In this document: one piece after another, positions 37,142 to 46,272 of the stretch
How positions within the stretch are numbered: position 1 is the first letter of the stretch
Layout of the letters: every line of letters starts with the position of its first letter
Origin: Acetobacterium woodii DSM 1030
GTDB lineage: Bacteria; Bacillota; Clostridia; Eubacteriales; Eubacteriaceae
Assembly: GCF_000247605.1 (NCBI RefSeq)
Contig: NC_016894.1
Span: forward strand, 3,399,732 to 3,463,731
Reading direction: 5' to 3'
DNA length: 64,000 nt
Translations under genes and position numbers: made by a program
The notes under the pieces: generated by a model
The model's database searches: none
What the model saw: the letters and a program-made list of their open reading frames with translations, nothing else
Told to the model about the DNA's origin: nothing

Positions 37142-38143
37142 TTATGCTTCTAACGCACTACTTAACAGTTTAATGACGGTTTCTTTATCAGGTGCCCGAA
37201 AAAGCTCATTTCTGATTGCCGTGGCATGGCGTAAACCTTTGGTGTAAGCGGCCAAATGTTTGCGCATTTCGCGTAAGCCGGCGTCTTCATTTTTTAGTAA
37301 TGCCAACAATTCAAGATGTTTTAAGGCCACGGCCACCTTTTCTTCCGGGGTCGGCTTCTCACCAATCTGTCCGGTTTCTAAATAATGCCTGATTTCCCGG
37401 AAAATAAAGGGATTGCCAATCGCAGCCCGACCAATCATCACCGCATCCACACCGGTTGTCTCAAAGGCTTTTTGAGCCGCTGGACCGCTATTGATATCAC
37501 CGTTTAAGATAATTGGAATCCCGGCATTTTTTTTAACGGCCGCAATAATCTCCCAGTTTGCGGTTCCGGAATAATAGGCTTCCCGGGTCCGGCCATGAAT
37601 CGTTAGTGCCGCCGCTCCAGCGGCTTCAATCCCTTCCGCAATCCTTAAAATATTAATGCTGTCATCATCCCAACCAATTCTGGTTTTAACAATCAGCGGT
37701 TTTTGGGATGCCTCGGCCAGTGCCTTAACCACCCGATATAATAACTCCGGTGTCTTTAATAACGCCGAGCCTTCACCGTTTTTGGTAATCTTTGGAGCCG
37801 GACAGCCGGCATTAAAATCCAAAAAAGCATACGCGGTGGAATTGATATTATTATGAACGACCTCCGCCAGAATATCAGGGTCTGAACCAAACAACTGAAT
37901 TCCCGCCGGTGCTTCTTTTTCACTGGTTAACATTAAATCAGCGGTTTTATGATCATTATAATAAAGACCTTTGCCACTGACCATTTCTGAAAAAACAGCT
38001 CCGGCGCCAAATTCTTTGGCAATCAAACGAAATGGCAGATTGGTATAACCGGCCATCGGTCCTAAAAAAAGAGGGGTGTCAATGCAAACATCCCCAATCT
38101 TTAAACAATTATTTTTTTGTACGGGTGCTAAATCATTATTCAT
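37142..38143 (-). CDS. dusB: tRNA-dihydrouridine synthase
   Basis: It is an FMN enzyme that reduces uridines in the tRNA D-loop. The N-terminal PLFLGPMAGYTNLPFR, the active-site cysteine in DFNAGCPAPKITKNGEGSAL, KTRIGWDD and IPIILNGDI are the family motifs; the C-terminal helical domain carries MRKHLAAYTKGL. The B. subtilis equivalent (yacF) also lies downstream of ftsH-coaX, matching the synteny here. The gap to coaX is 12 bp. Confidence 0.95.
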   Translation of the reverse strand: MNNDLAPVQKNNCLKIGDVCIDTPLFLGPMAGYTNLPFRLIAKEFGAGAVFSEMVSGKGLYYNDHKTADLMLTSEKEAPAGIQLFGSDPDILAEVVHNNINSTAYAFLDFNAGCPAPKITKNGEGSALLKTPELLYRVVKALAEASQKPLIVKTRIGWDDDSINILRIAEGIEAAGAAALTIHGRTREAYYSGTANWEIIAAVKKNAGIPIILNGDINSGPAAQKAFETTGVDAVMIGRAAIGNPFIFREIRHYLETGQIGEKPTPEEKVAVALKHLELLALLKNEDAGLREMRKHLAAYTKGLRHATAIRNELFRAPDKETVIKLLSSALEA

Positions 38144-38155
38144 TCGTTTTCCTGT

Positions 38156-38926
38156 TTATTTAAAATTTTTATCATGAATGATTTTTAAACCTTTAAGCGA
38201 CAGCTGCGGATCATAAACATGAATGGATTTCGTTTCCTGGTAAAAAAGCCGGCCATAACCACCCGTTGCGACAACCTTAATTTCGTCAATGCCAATTTCC
38301 TTTTTCATTTGTTCAATAATATATTCAACTTGTCCGATATAGCCATAAACCAATCCGGCCTGCATACTGGTGACGGTATCCTTGGCCAGAATTGAAGCCG
38401 GTTTTTTAATTTCAATATTGGGTAACTTCGCGGCATTTTTCCATAACGCATCAACGGCGATTTGAATCCCCGGGGTGGTCACGGCAGCCACAAAAGCCCC
38501 CTCTTTATTGACATAATCAAAAGTTGTTGCGGTCCCAAAATCGGTCACAATCACCGGCCCGCCATAAATGTTGTAAGCCGCAACAGCATCGACAATCCGG
38601 TCGGCACCAACTTCAGTGGGATCAGCGGTATGAATCGGCATCCCGGTTTTAATGCCCGGGCCAACTACCATCGGATCTAAACCGATATATTTTTTGATGC
38701 CATTTGTCAGCGAGTACATGATATTCGGTACCACCGAAGCAATAATCACACTGTAAACCTCATCAACGGATATCATCGAGTTTCTAAAAAAAGATTTAAT
38801 TAAAACGCCATACTCATCCGAGGTGCGCGGTGTTTTTGTCACAAATCGCCACGAATAGGGAATTTCATCACCCACCAACACGGCCAGTTCTGTATTTGTA
38901 TTTCCGACATCAATCCCTAAAATCAT
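38156..38926 (-). CDS. coaX: type III pantothenate kinase
   Basis: It phosphorylates pantothenate as the first step of CoA synthesis. The ASKHA-fold motifs are GIDVGNTNTELAVL at the N-terminus, GADRIVDAVAAY and VTDFGTATTFDYV, with VVATGGYGRLF near the end. Length 256 is standard. Its start overlaps the upstream thioesterase stop by 4 bp (ATGA), a link between CoA synthesis and acyl-CoA hydrolysis that may be functional. Confidence 0.96.
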   Translation of the reverse strand: MILGIDVGNTNTELAVLVGDEIPYSWRFVTKTPRTSDEYGVLIKSFFRNSMISVDEVYSVIIASVVPNIMYSLTNGIKKYIGLDPMVVGPGIKTGMPIHTADPTEVGADRIVDAVAAYNIYGGPVIVTDFGTATTFDYVNKEGAFVAAVTTPGIQIAVDALWKNAAKLPNIEIKKPASILAKDTVTSMQAGLVYGYIGQVEYIIEQMKKEIGIDEIKVVATGGYGRLFYQETKSIHVYDPQLSLKGLKIIHDKNFK

Positions 38927-39339
38927 GATTCCTCCTGACGGCTACTTTCCAACTTTTTTGCAGCTTTTTCATTAAATCGCTTCGCTTCCACAATAAAGCG
39001 CTGATGAATGGCTTCGCCGATTTTTTCCAAACCATCCCACGCGTCGATATCAAAATTTAAAACTCGGGTTTCGGTCGCCACAAGTGTTGCTTTAATTCGT
39101 ATTTTCATTCCAACTGAAGATGCCGCCAGATGTTTTAATTCAATAAACGTTCCAACCGTGGTATTCCCTGGCTGTTGAGCCGCCTCTACGCCTTCAAAAG
39201 CGACATTTTCCATCCACGCAACCAGTCGTGGGGTTGCTAACACTTCCGCTCCGCCACTGCCCATTGCCAACGCCGTGTCTTCTTTGGTCACTAAAAATTC
39301 TTTTTCATAACTGGTTCCCGTTTTTAACTCGTTTTTCAT
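38923..39339 (-). CDS. hot-dog fold thioesterase, FlK (fluoroacetyl-CoA thioesterase)-like
   Basis: The 138-residue protein reads like the FlK-type thioesterase family: LATPRLVAWMENVAFEG, with the Thr and Glu of the catalytic set, and GTFIELKHLAASSVGM with the histidine. It would hydrolyse a short acyl-CoA; the true substrate is unknown and fluoroacetyl-CoA is unlikely outside fluoroacetate producers. AGGAGG precedes ATG 39339. It is translationally coupled to coaX. Confidence 0.75.
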   Translation of the reverse strand: MKNELKTGTSYEKEFLVTKEDTALAMGSGGAEVLATPRLVAWMENVAFEGVEAAQQPGNTTVGTFIELKHLAASSVGMKIRIKATLVATETRVLNFDIDAWDGLEKIGEAIHQRFIVEAKRFNEKAAKKLESSRQEES

Positions 39340-39392
39340 TTTAATCCTCCTTTTTTATTGATCCGATCTAAAATCCATTTTTTCTTAAAGAA

Positions 39393-39574
39393 AGCCGTTA
39401 TCAAATAACGGCTCAGACTGTAGATAAATTACTTTGCCATACCGACAAGTGTTAATCAGGTTATTTGCATCAGAGCGGACACGGCTTTAGCCTATCCGAT
39501 TCTGTAGCAAACAAACGATTAATCTTTGTCGGTACGGTTTTATCGCCAACCTCAGCCGTTATTAAATAACGGCT
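39393..39574. repeat. terminator-embedded palindromic element, copy D
   Basis: The 21-bp stem-loops at 39393-39413 and 39554-39574 (AGCCGTTAT-N-AAATAACGGCT) differ at only one base. Between them lies a 140-bp palindromic core with outer arms CCATACCGACAAGTGTTAAT and ATTAATCTTTGTCGGTACGG. The left stem keeps an A-run on its outer side and the right stem a T-rich tail, as if one bidirectional terminator had been split and duplicated. Confidence 0.8.
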
Positions 39575-39586
39575 TTCTTTGTTTAC

Positions 39587-41431
39587 TTATTCAATTTCAG
39601 TTTCAATCTCAACTTCAACCATTTTTTCTTCCTCTGGTTGTTCTTCAAACAAGGCTTTAAATTCCGCCCCGGTTACGGTTTTATCGCGTAACAATCGGGT
39701 TGCGATTTCTTCCAGTTTTTCTTTATGTTCTTCAAGAATCGCACAGGCCTTTTCAAAGGCATTTTCGACAATGGTACGAATTTCCTTATCAATCACGGCC
39801 GCAACTTCTTCACTATAATTACGTGATCTTCCTAAATCCCGACCCAGGAACACTTCTCCGCTTTCTGGATGGCCAAAGGTCATCGGACCTAAATGTTCAC
39901 TCATCCCCCATTCGGTTACCATACTTCTGGCAATCCCGGTAGCGCGTTCAATATCATTACTCGCACCCGTGCAAATATCATCGAGTGCTATTTTTTCAGC
40001 AGCTCGTCCACCTAATAATCCACAAATATTTTCTAGCAATTTACTTTTACTCATGTGCTGACTATCATCATCCGGCAATGATAAGGTATAACCGGCCGCC
40101 ATACCGCGGGGAATGATCGAAATCTCATGAACCGAGTCACAATTCGGTAATAAATGCATCACAATTGCATGGCCAGCTTCATGATAAGCGGTAATATGTA
40201 AATCATCCTGATTAACAACCTTACTTTTCTTTTCAGGACCGGCAATTACCCGTTTGATGGCTTCTTCAAGCTCAATCATAGTAATGGTTTTGCCATTATG
40301 TCTGGCCGTTAGCAACGCTGCCTCATTCATCAAATTTTCCAGATCTGCGCCAGTAAATCCCGGTGTCCCTTTGGCGATTGTCGCTAAATCTACTTCCGAG
40401 GCCAGCGGTTTATCTTTTTTATGAACATTGAGAATTTCTTCCCGGCCTTTGACATCAGGAACGCCAACCGTTACCTGACGGTCAAAACGGCCTGGTCGTA
40501 ATAACGCCGGGTCCAGGATATCGGGACGATTCGTCGCTGCAATAATGATGATTCCTTCATTGATACCAAAACCATCCATTTCCACCAGCAACTGATTCAA
40601 GGTTTGTTCCCGTTCATCATGTCCGCCGCCAAGTCCAGCGCCACGATGACGTCCCACCGCATCAATTTCATCGATGAAAATTATACAAGGGGCATTTTTC
40701 TTGGCATTTTCAAATAGGTCGCGAACACGCGAAGCCCCAACCCCAACAAACATTTCTACAAAATCTGAACCACTGATGGTAAAAAACGGCACTGCCGCTT
40801 CACCGGCAACAGCTCTTGCCAGCAACGTTTTACCAGTCCCCGGCGGGCCAACCAAAAGAATCCCTTTGGGAATCCGGGCCCCCAGTTTTCGATAACGATC
40901 CGGCGCCTTTAAAAAATCCACAACTTCTTCAAGTTCTTCTTTTTCTTCATCCGCACCGGCGACATTTTTAAATGTCACCTTGGTTTCCCCTTCAACGTGA
41001 AGTTTCGCCCGACTTTTTCCAAAGGACATTACTTTTCCGCCACCGCCGCCAGCCTGTTGGCTGAAAACCAGGAAAAACACCACCATTAAAACAATCAAAA
41101 CCACCGATGGAATCAATGAAATCCACCAGGAATCCTGCTGTTTGGTAATTGATACCTCGACCCCATTTTGATTAATAAACGGGATGACCTGTTCATCAAT
41201 CACATATTGTGGTACCACCGCCTCAAATGATTCGCCGCTTCGTAAAGTGCCTTTCACATTTGAGTTATTTATTTCCATCTTTTCGACCTGATTATTATTT
41301 AATTCCGTTAGCAGTTCACTATAAATAATCGTTTTGACTTCATCCTTCATCGGATTCAGAAAGGTTACCGCGACAATAATAACTAACAGAATGGCCAAAT
41401 AAAACCCAATCATCTTAAGGTATTTATTCAA
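39587..41431 (-). CDS. ftsH: ATP-dependent zinc metalloprotease FtsH
   Basis: This membrane-bound AAA protease degrades misfolded membrane and regulatory proteins. Two membrane spans (about 7-25 and 103-123) flank an extracytoplasmic domain. Walker A is GPPGTGKT (195-202), Walker [12 protein letters not shown], the second-region motif [19 protein letters not shown] and the zinc site HEAGH. Length 614 is typical, with a glutamate-rich tail. The start is TTG (41429-41431) after GAGGAG. It follows hpt, as in Bacillus. Confidence 0.97.
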   Translation of the reverse strand: MNKYLKMIGFYLAILLVIIVAVTFLNPMKDEVKTIIYSELLTELNNNQVEKMEINNSNVKGTLRSGESFEAVVPQYVIDEQVIPFINQNGVEVSITKQQDSWWISLIPSVVLIVLMVVFFLVFSQQAGGGGGKVMSFGKSRAKLHVEGETKVTFKNVAGADEEKEELEEVVDFLKAPDRYRKLGARIPKGILLVGPPGTGKTLLARAVAGEAAVPFFTISGSDFVEMFVGVGASRVRDLFENAKKNAPCIIFIDEIDAVGRHRGAGLGGGHDEREQTLNQLLVEMDGFGINEGIIIIAATNRPDILDPALLRPGRFDRQVTVGVPDVKGREEILNVHKKDKPLASEVDLATIAKGTPGFTGADLENLMNEAALLTARHNGKTITMIELEEAIKRVIAGPEKKSKVVNQDDLHITAYHEAGHAIVMHLLPNCDSVHEISIIPRGMAAGYTLSLPDDDSQHMSKSKLLENICGLLGGRAAEKIALDDICTGASNDIERATGIARSMVTEWGMSEHLGPMTFGHPESGEVFLGRDLGRSRNYSEEVAAVIDKEIRTIVENAFEKACAILEEHKEKLEEIATRLLRDKTVTGAEFKALFEEQPEEEKMVEVEIETEIE

Positions 41432-41478
41432 AAAACATCACTCCTCTCAATTTGAACTTTTTCTTTTCATTACTCTGA

Positions 41479-42015
41479 TTATTCATATATTTCTCTTTTC
41501 AAAATACCGATAAAGGGGAGGTTGCGATATTTTTGATCATAATCTAAACCGTAACCAACCACGAATTCATTCGGTATTTCAAAACCAATATAATCTGCCA
41601 CAATCCGTTGTTCCCGACGGTCCGGTTTATCAAGCAGTGAACATACCTTAACCTCTTTTGCACCCATGCTTTCAAAACGGTTTAATAAAAATTTTAAAGT
41701 ATTTCCGGTGTCGACAATATCTTCCACCAATAAAATCGATCGGTCTTTAACATCAATCGATAAATCCGACTCCAGTTTGATGTTCCCTGAACTCTGAGCT
41801 TCCGCCCCATAGCTGGATGCTTTTAAAAAGTCAATCTCCATCGGAATTGGAATCCGTCTGATCAGATCCGCCATAAAAACTGAACTTCCTTTTAAAATGC
41901 CGATCATAACGGGATATTTTCCTCGATAGTCCGCTGTAATTCTTTCGCCAAGCTCTGAAACACGTTTATCCAATGCTTGTTCATCCACCAAAATTTCCTG
42001 AATATCGGCTATCAC
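41479..42015 (-). CDS. hpt: hypoxanthine-guanine phosphoribosyltransferase
   Basis: It salvages hypoxanthine and guanine with PRPP. The PRPP loop is SILLVEDIVDTGNTLKFLL, with GILKGSSVFMADLIRRI upstream and the C-terminal YRNLPFIGILK. The start is GTG at 42013-42015, 7 bp after AGGAG, and overlaps the end of tilS by 35 bp, so translation of the two is coupled. The tilS-hpt-ftsH order is conserved in Firmicutes. Confidence 0.95.
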   Translation of the reverse strand: MIADIQEILVDEQALDKRVSELGERITADYRGKYPVMIGILKGSSVFMADLIRRIPIPMEIDFLKASSYGAEAQSSGNIKLESDLSIDVKDRSILLVEDIVDTGNTLKFLLNRFESMGAKEVKVCSLLDKPDRREQRIVADYIGFEIPNEFVVGYGLDYDQKYRNLPFIGILKREIYE

Positions 42016-43429
42016 ACTTTTCTCCTAACATAAGGTATGTTACCCTAATAATATTTTTTGTATCATCATTTGCCAGACAACGCTGATTTATCGCATAACC
42101 AAAGATCCACAATATTTCATTGCCCATTACCAGCAAAGGAATTTCATCCCTGATATTCCGGTCAATTTTACGATCAATAAAATACTTTTTGATCGTTTTC
42201 TTTCCTTGAAGACCCGTAGGATAAAAAAAATCTCCAGTCTGTCGACTTCGCAAAATCAATATGCCTTTTATTTTATCATAATCAAAATATTTTTCACTAT
42301 GATTTTCTAATTCTTTAGAAAAAAAACACCTTTTTTTTCTAAATTCATCCTGACTAACAAATTTTGTCTCTAAAATCAGTCTTTCTTTAGAAAAAATATA
42401 GGTTTTGTCTGGCAAAATTTGCTTCGGTTTGATTATCCCTCCGATATTATTTTGTTTTGCCATGACCATTACCCGGTCATAACGTCGCATTAATTGAATA
42501 TCATGGGGGATGTGGATTTCCCATATCGTTTTGTCGCTCTTTAGTAAACTATAAAAAGCAGTGATATGATTGTACTCAATTTCCTTTAAACTACCCTTAA
42601 ATTTAAAAATAGCCCGTCGTAAAATTTCTTTCTGTACGACTGGTTCTTCGTTTAACCATAAGGTTCGATTTATCAGCACCTGATTTACTGTTTTGGTTAA
42701 AATAAGCTCTTCTAAGCGATCCACATATTTTTCAAAAAACACTTCATATTCATTCGCAATTTTTGTAAATTCATTAAAATGAACTTCCGCCCGGGGGTTA
42801 ATTTCCAGAATCATTGGCATAATATCCAAACGAATTTTATTACGCGTATAATCGCGTTGAAAATTAGTGGCATCTGTCCGAAATTCAAGCTTGTTTTTTT
42901 GACAATATGCCAAGATCTCTTTTTTCTCAAGACATAAAAACGGACGAATATACAAATTATCCCGACTCGATTTAATCCCTGACACCCCTTTGACGCCAGT
43001 TCCCCGAATCAGCCGCATCAGCATGGTTTCGGCCTGATCGTTAAGATGATGTCCCATTGCAATCCGATTATAACCGTTTTCTTTGGCAATGGTCCCAAAA
43101 AAATCATACCGTTCTTTGCGGCCTGCTTCTTCCACCGAGATTTTTTCGAATTGAGAAATTTCTTGAACATTTCGTTGTCGGGAATAAAAAGCGATCTCCC
43201 GATCACGACAAAAGTTGCGAACAAATGCTTCATCAGCATCAGCCGCTTCGCCACGCAAACCATGGTGAAGATGAGCCACCCCAATTGAGATTTTTAATCG
43301 GCTTGCATATTTGTCCAAAAAATACAATAAAGCCAGCGAATCTGCTCCACCGGATACGCCGATGAGAACATGATCGCCAGCCTCTAAAATTCTCTGTTCT
43401 TTAATATATTGAATTACTTTTTTCTCCAT
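41981..43429 (-). CDS. tilS: tRNA(Ile)-lysidine synthase
   Basis: It converts C34 of the AUA-decoding tRNA-Ile to lysidine. The PP-loop GVSGGADSLALLYFL is followed by HLHHGLRGEAADADE, the MGHHLNDQAETMLMRLIRG motif, and the C-terminal substrate-binding domain with RQTGDFFYPTGLQGKKTIKK in two parts. Length 482 is full. The ribosome site before ATG 43429 is weak. A six-tRNA cluster ends 35 bp upstream. Confidence 0.95.
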   Translation of the reverse strand: MEKKVIQYIKEQRILEAGDHVLIGVSGGADSLALLYFLDKYASRLKISIGVAHLHHGLRGEAADADEAFVRNFCRDREIAFYSRQRNVQEISQFEKISVEEAGRKERYDFFGTIAKENGYNRIAMGHHLNDQAETMLMRLIRGTGVKGVSGIKSSRDNLYIRPFLCLEKKEILAYCQKNKLEFRTDATNFQRDYTRNKIRLDIMPMILEINPRAEVHFNEFTKIANEYEVFFEKYVDRLEELILTKTVNQVLINRTLWLNEEPVVQKEILRRAIFKFKGSLKEIEYNHITAFYSLLKSDKTIWEIHIPHDIQLMRRYDRVMVMAKQNNIGGIIKPKQILPDKTYIFSKERLILETKFVSQDEFRKKRCFFSKELENHSEKYFDYDKIKGILILRSRQTGDFFYPTGLQGKKTIKKYFIDRKIDRNIRDEIPLLVMGNEILWIFGYAINQRCLANDDTKNIIRVTYLMLGEKCDSRYSGNFGG

Positions 43430-43463
43430 GGTTTCACCATTTCAATGACTTTTTAAATAAAAA

Positions 43464-43539
43464 TGGTGGTCGCAACAGGGCTCGAACCTGTGACCCCCTG
43501 CTTGTAAGGCAGGTGCTCTCCCAGCTGAGCTATGCGACC
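43464..43539 (-). tRNA. tRNA-Val (TAC)
   Basis: Cloverleaf read on the minus strand: acceptor GGTCGCA/TGCGACC, D-loop AGCTCAGCTGGGAGAGC, anticodon TAC in CTGCCTTACAAGCAG, T-loop GGTTCGAGC, and encoded CCA. Confidence 0.96.
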
Positions 43540-43579
43540 ACAAAAATGAAATACTGGTATTTAATTTGATTTAGTTAAA

Positions 43580-43654
43580 TGGTGACCCCTAGGGGACTTG
43601 AACCCCTGTTACCGCCGTGAAAGGGCGGTGTCTTAACCGCTTGACCAAGGGGCC
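43580..43654 (-). tRNA. tRNA-Glu (TTC)
   Basis: Acceptor GGCCCCT/AGGGGTC, D-arm TTGGTCAAGCGGTTAAGAC, anticodon TTC in CCGCCCTTTCACGGCGG, T-loop GGTTCAAGT, and encoded CCA. Confidence 0.96.
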
Positions 43655-43673
43655 GCGAAATATTATTGTTTTA

Positions 43674-43750
43674 TGGTAGCGGCGAACGGAGTCGAACCGC
43701 TGACACTACGGGTATGAACCGTATGCTCTAGCCAACTGAGCTACGCCGCC
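43674..43750 (-). tRNA. tRNA-Met (CAT), elongator
   Basis: Acceptor GGCGGCG with CGCCGCT-type partner, D-arm AGCTCAGTTGGCTAGAGC, anticodon CAT in ACGGTTCATACCCGT, T-loop GGTTCGACT, and encoded CCA. The body is that of elongator Met rather than the lysidine-modified tRNA-Ile, although CAT alone does not exclude the latter. Confidence 0.93.
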
Positions 43751-43770
43751 ATAAAAAGGATTGTTGCTAT

Positions 43771-43847
<77 letters not shown>

Positions 43848-43895
43848 ATGAGATATTAGCAGAACAAGATTAAGCTACTAAAGTGATTTGTTTGT

Positions 43896-43972
<77 letters not shown>

Positions 43973-44000
43973 TTGTGCATACCATAAGCAAAATAAAAAG

Positions 44001-44088
44001 TGGTGCCGAGGACCGGAATCGAACCGGTACGATCGAAAGGATCGCAGGATTTTAAGTCCTGTGCGTCTGCCAGTTCCGCCACCCCGGC
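44001..44088 (-). tRNA. tRNA-Leu (TAA)
   Basis: This is a class II tRNA with a long variable arm (GATCCTTTCGATC): acceptor GCCGGGG/CCTCGGC, anticodon TAA in AGGACTTAAAATCCT, T-loop GGTTCGATT, and encoded CCA. It is first in the cluster. Confidence 0.96.
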
Positions 44089-44126
44089 ACTTTTTTTGCC
44101 TACCCCTTGTTCAAGGGACAAGTGTT

Positions 44127-44155
44127 ATTATACGCCCCTTCACGTCTAATGTCAA
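44127..44155 (-). promoter_or_regulatory. consensus promoter of the tRNA cluster
   Basis: On the minus strand a perfect TTGACA (44150-44155), a 17-bp spacer and a perfect TATAAT (44127-44132) lie about 39 bp ahead of the first tRNA. This is a textbook housekeeping-sigma promoter. Confidence 0.9.
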
Positions 44156-44176
44156 GTTTTTTATAAATTTATTTTT

Positions 44177-45166
44177 TTAGCTGTTTTCCATCACAAAATG
44201 GCGGTAGGCTGCGCCTTCCAGATTGTCATAATCACAAACCGTAAAAACTGTTTCTCCCGTGATCTTAAAAATATTTAACAGTAAAAACGCCCCCGCTAAA
44301 ATAATATCTGCCCGTTTTGCTTCCAGGCCCACCATATTTTGCCGTTCTTTGATGGTTTTACCAGCTAAGTCATCAATTATGCGTTCCAGCTCAGCTTTGG
44401 TAATCGTGCTTTCATGAACCATCTCGCTGCAATAGGTCTTCAATTTCTGTTTAATCGTGGCCAGGCTGGTCGCGGTGCCGCCAATACCAATCAATTTATA
44501 CGGTTTTGTCGGCAAAAATCCGGTTGTTCTTTTTTCAAACTCCGCATATATTTTTTCGTTCATGCGTTCCAATTCCTGAAAGCTCGGTGGATCCGAAAAA
44601 ATAAATTCTTCGGTGCAACGCACACAACCCAGATTAATACTCATCATTTTTTTGATTTCATTGTCTTCGCCATAAATAAATTCGGTACTGCCACCGCCGA
44701 TGTCAAAAATTAGCAGCTTTTCGTCAAAGCATTGTGATACCCCAATAAAACCAAGTTCCGCTTCAGCTTCTCCGGAAATAACTTCAATCTCAAATCCCAG
44801 TTTTTCTTTTACCGCAGCTAAATATGCCGCCGTATTTTGGGCGTCTCGCATGGCACTGGTTCCAAACAAATAAAAATCTTCAACCTCATAATCGGCAGCA
44901 ATGTTCTTAAATTCTTCCAAGGCTTCCAGATTCCTTTTTTCAGCATCGGGATGAAGCTTTCCGGTTTGGTTAATCCCTTGTCCCATCCGGGTATAACGCA
45001 CCGATTTGTTAACCCGAACCAGTTTCCCCTCATCATTTCTAAAGATCAACATTCGGGTTGAATTGGTCCCAATATCAATAACGGCCAGATGATGTTTTTC
45101 AGCCTTTTCATGAATTGCAAGCTCCGCTAAATTGCTTTCGCATTTATTTTCCAACTGTTTTCCCAT
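44177..45166 (-). CDS. Ppx/GppA family exopolyphosphatase
   Basis: It hydrolyses polyphosphate and/or pppGpp. The ASKHA-fold motifs are AVIDIGTNSTRMLIF, FGTSAMRDAQN, LLIFDIGGGSTEFIYG and GIGGTATSLATIK. Only the catalytic domain is present (about 329 residues), as in short Ppx forms. The frame opens with TTG 45199, but ATG 45164-45166 has a better, though weak, context; either way it overlaps divIC. A spoIIE gene is common nearby in spore formers but absent here. Confidence 0.88.
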   Translation of the reverse strand: MGKQLENKCESNLAELAIHEKAEKHHLAVIDIGTNSTRMLIFRNDEGKLVRVNKSVRYTRMGQGINQTGKLHPDAEKRNLEALEEFKNIAADYEVEDFYLFGTSAMRDAQNTAAYLAAVKEKLGFEIEVISGEAEAELGFIGVSQCFDEKLLIFDIGGGSTEFIYGEDNEIKKMMSINLGCVRCTEEFIFSDPPSFQELERMNEKIYAEFEKRTTGFLPTKPYKLIGIGGTATSLATIKQKLKTYCSEMVHESTITKAELERIIDDLAGKTIKERQNMVGLEAKRADIILAGAFLLLNIFKITGETVFTVCDYDNLEGAAYRHFVMENS

Positions 45167-45482
45167 CACTTTCTGCAGCATTGTCTTGGGTTTCAACAAT
45201 GACTATCGTTTCATCGGGATAATATAACCCAAGATATTTACGGGCAAAATTTTCCACATAATTCTTGCTGCCCATTTGTTTAACCTGTTCATCTAATTGA
45301 TTACTTCTTATTTTTTCATTTTCTATTTCTTGATTAATTTGGACCATTTGCTGATCCAATTCATAGATCTTAATCGCATTTGCTAAATAGATATAGGCGG
45401 TAAACAGCACCGTCACAATAATTGCCAATGCAATAATCATTCGCCGCCTGATTACACTTTTCAACTTCGCATTCATCTTCAT
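45144..45482 (-). CDS. divIC: septum formation initiator DivIC/FtsB
   Basis: The 112-residue bitopic protein has a short basic cytoplasmic tail, one membrane helix (IIALAIIVTVLFTAYIYLA), a coiled coil (ELDQQMVQINQEIENEKIRS) and NYVENFARKYLGLYYPDE, the signature by which DivIC binds its divisome partners. It lies 23 bp after rqcP; in spore formers yabP and yabQ sit in that gap. Confidence 0.9.
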   Translation of the reverse strand: MKMNAKLKSVIRRRMIIALAIIVTVLFTAYIYLANAIKIYELDQQMVQINQEIENEKIRSNQLDEQVKQMGSKNYVENFARKYLGLYYPDETIVIVETQDNAAESDGKTVGK

Positions 45483-45505
45483 TCTTCATTTCCGGTGATG
45501 TATTT

Positions 45506-45745
45506 TTATAATTCCCGATACATATCTCCTGCTTTTTCCTTAGGGACATGTTCCATAATTTCCAACACTTCCACCTTTTGTTCTCCATCGCCATAACGGA
45601 TGGTAATAATATCACCCGGCTTAACCTGATCTCCTGCTTTGGCAACATGACCGTTGATCGACACGCGGCCGCCATCACAAGCATCTTTTCCAACCGTTCG
45701 ACGTTTAATAATTCTGGCATTTTTTAAAAATTTATCAATTCTCAT
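45506..45745 (-). CDS. rqcP: RNA-binding S4 domain protein RqcP (YabO)
   Basis: The 79-residue S4-domain protein is MRIDKFLKNARIIKRRTVGK plus GRVSINGHVAKAGDQVKPGD. In B. subtilis RqcP assists RqcH in adding alanine tails to nascent chains on stalled 50S subunits. TGAGGAA precedes ATG 45745. Confidence 0.93.
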   Translation of the reverse strand: MRIDKFLKNARIIKRRTVGKDACDGGRVSINGHVAKAGDQVKPGDIITIRYGDGEQKVEVLEIMEHVPKEKAGDMYREL

Positions 45746-45855
45746 GTATTCCTCATTATTCTAAATCAGAAAGCTTAAAACAAAACCTTAAGCAATAACT
45801 CCCCGCAATATCTTATCGCCGTCAACTTACTTTGTCAAACAGCTCCAGATAAAAC

Positions 45856-45882
45856 AAAAAGCCAGAGCATTGCCCCGGCTTC
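45856..45882 (-). terminator. intrinsic terminator of hup
   Basis: AAGCC/GGCTT arms with further inner pairing are followed on the minus strand by TTTTGTTTT. It lies about 12 bp after the hup stop. Confidence 0.7.
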
Positions 45883-45893
45883 TGTAACGCTAC

Positions 45894-46169
45894 TTACTTA
45901 TTTACTTCATCTTTAAAGCCTTTGCCTGCTTTAAAGCCTGGGGCTTTTGAAGCCGCTATTTCGATGGGCTCTTTTGTTCGTGGGTTAAGACCTGTACGGG
46001 CTGCACGTTCTCTAACCTCAAAGGTTCCAAAACCTACCAATGATACCTTGTCTCCATTTTTCAAGGTATCAACCACAGTGTCCAAAAAAGCACCTAATGC
46101 CTTTTCTGAATCTTTTTTTGATAAACCCGACTTTTCCGCCATTTGGGCAATTAATTCTGATTTGTTCAT
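45894..46169 (-). CDS. hup: HU family DNA-binding protein
   Basis: The 91-residue histone-like protein is MNKSELIAQMAEKSGLSKKD with VSLVGFGTFEVRERAARTGL and NPRTKEPIEIAASKAPGFKA, the complete HU signature including the DNA-intercalating arm proline. The ATG at 46181 contains the ribosome site (GGAGG), so ATG 46169 is the start. It lies in the conserved mazG-hup-rqcP order of clostridia. Confidence 0.96.
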   Translation of the reverse strand: MNKSELIAQMAEKSGLSKKDSEKALGAFLDTVVDTLKNGDKVSLVGFGTFEVRERAARTGLNPRTKEPIEIAASKAPGFKAGKGFKDEVNK

Positions 46170-46272
46170 TTTTTCCTCCATCTACTACTTTCCAGTATTC
46201 TATGTGTAATATTATAAGCGTGTTCACCTGCAAATTACAAGGTTTTTTTACTTTTTTCGACTTTTTCCAGTA

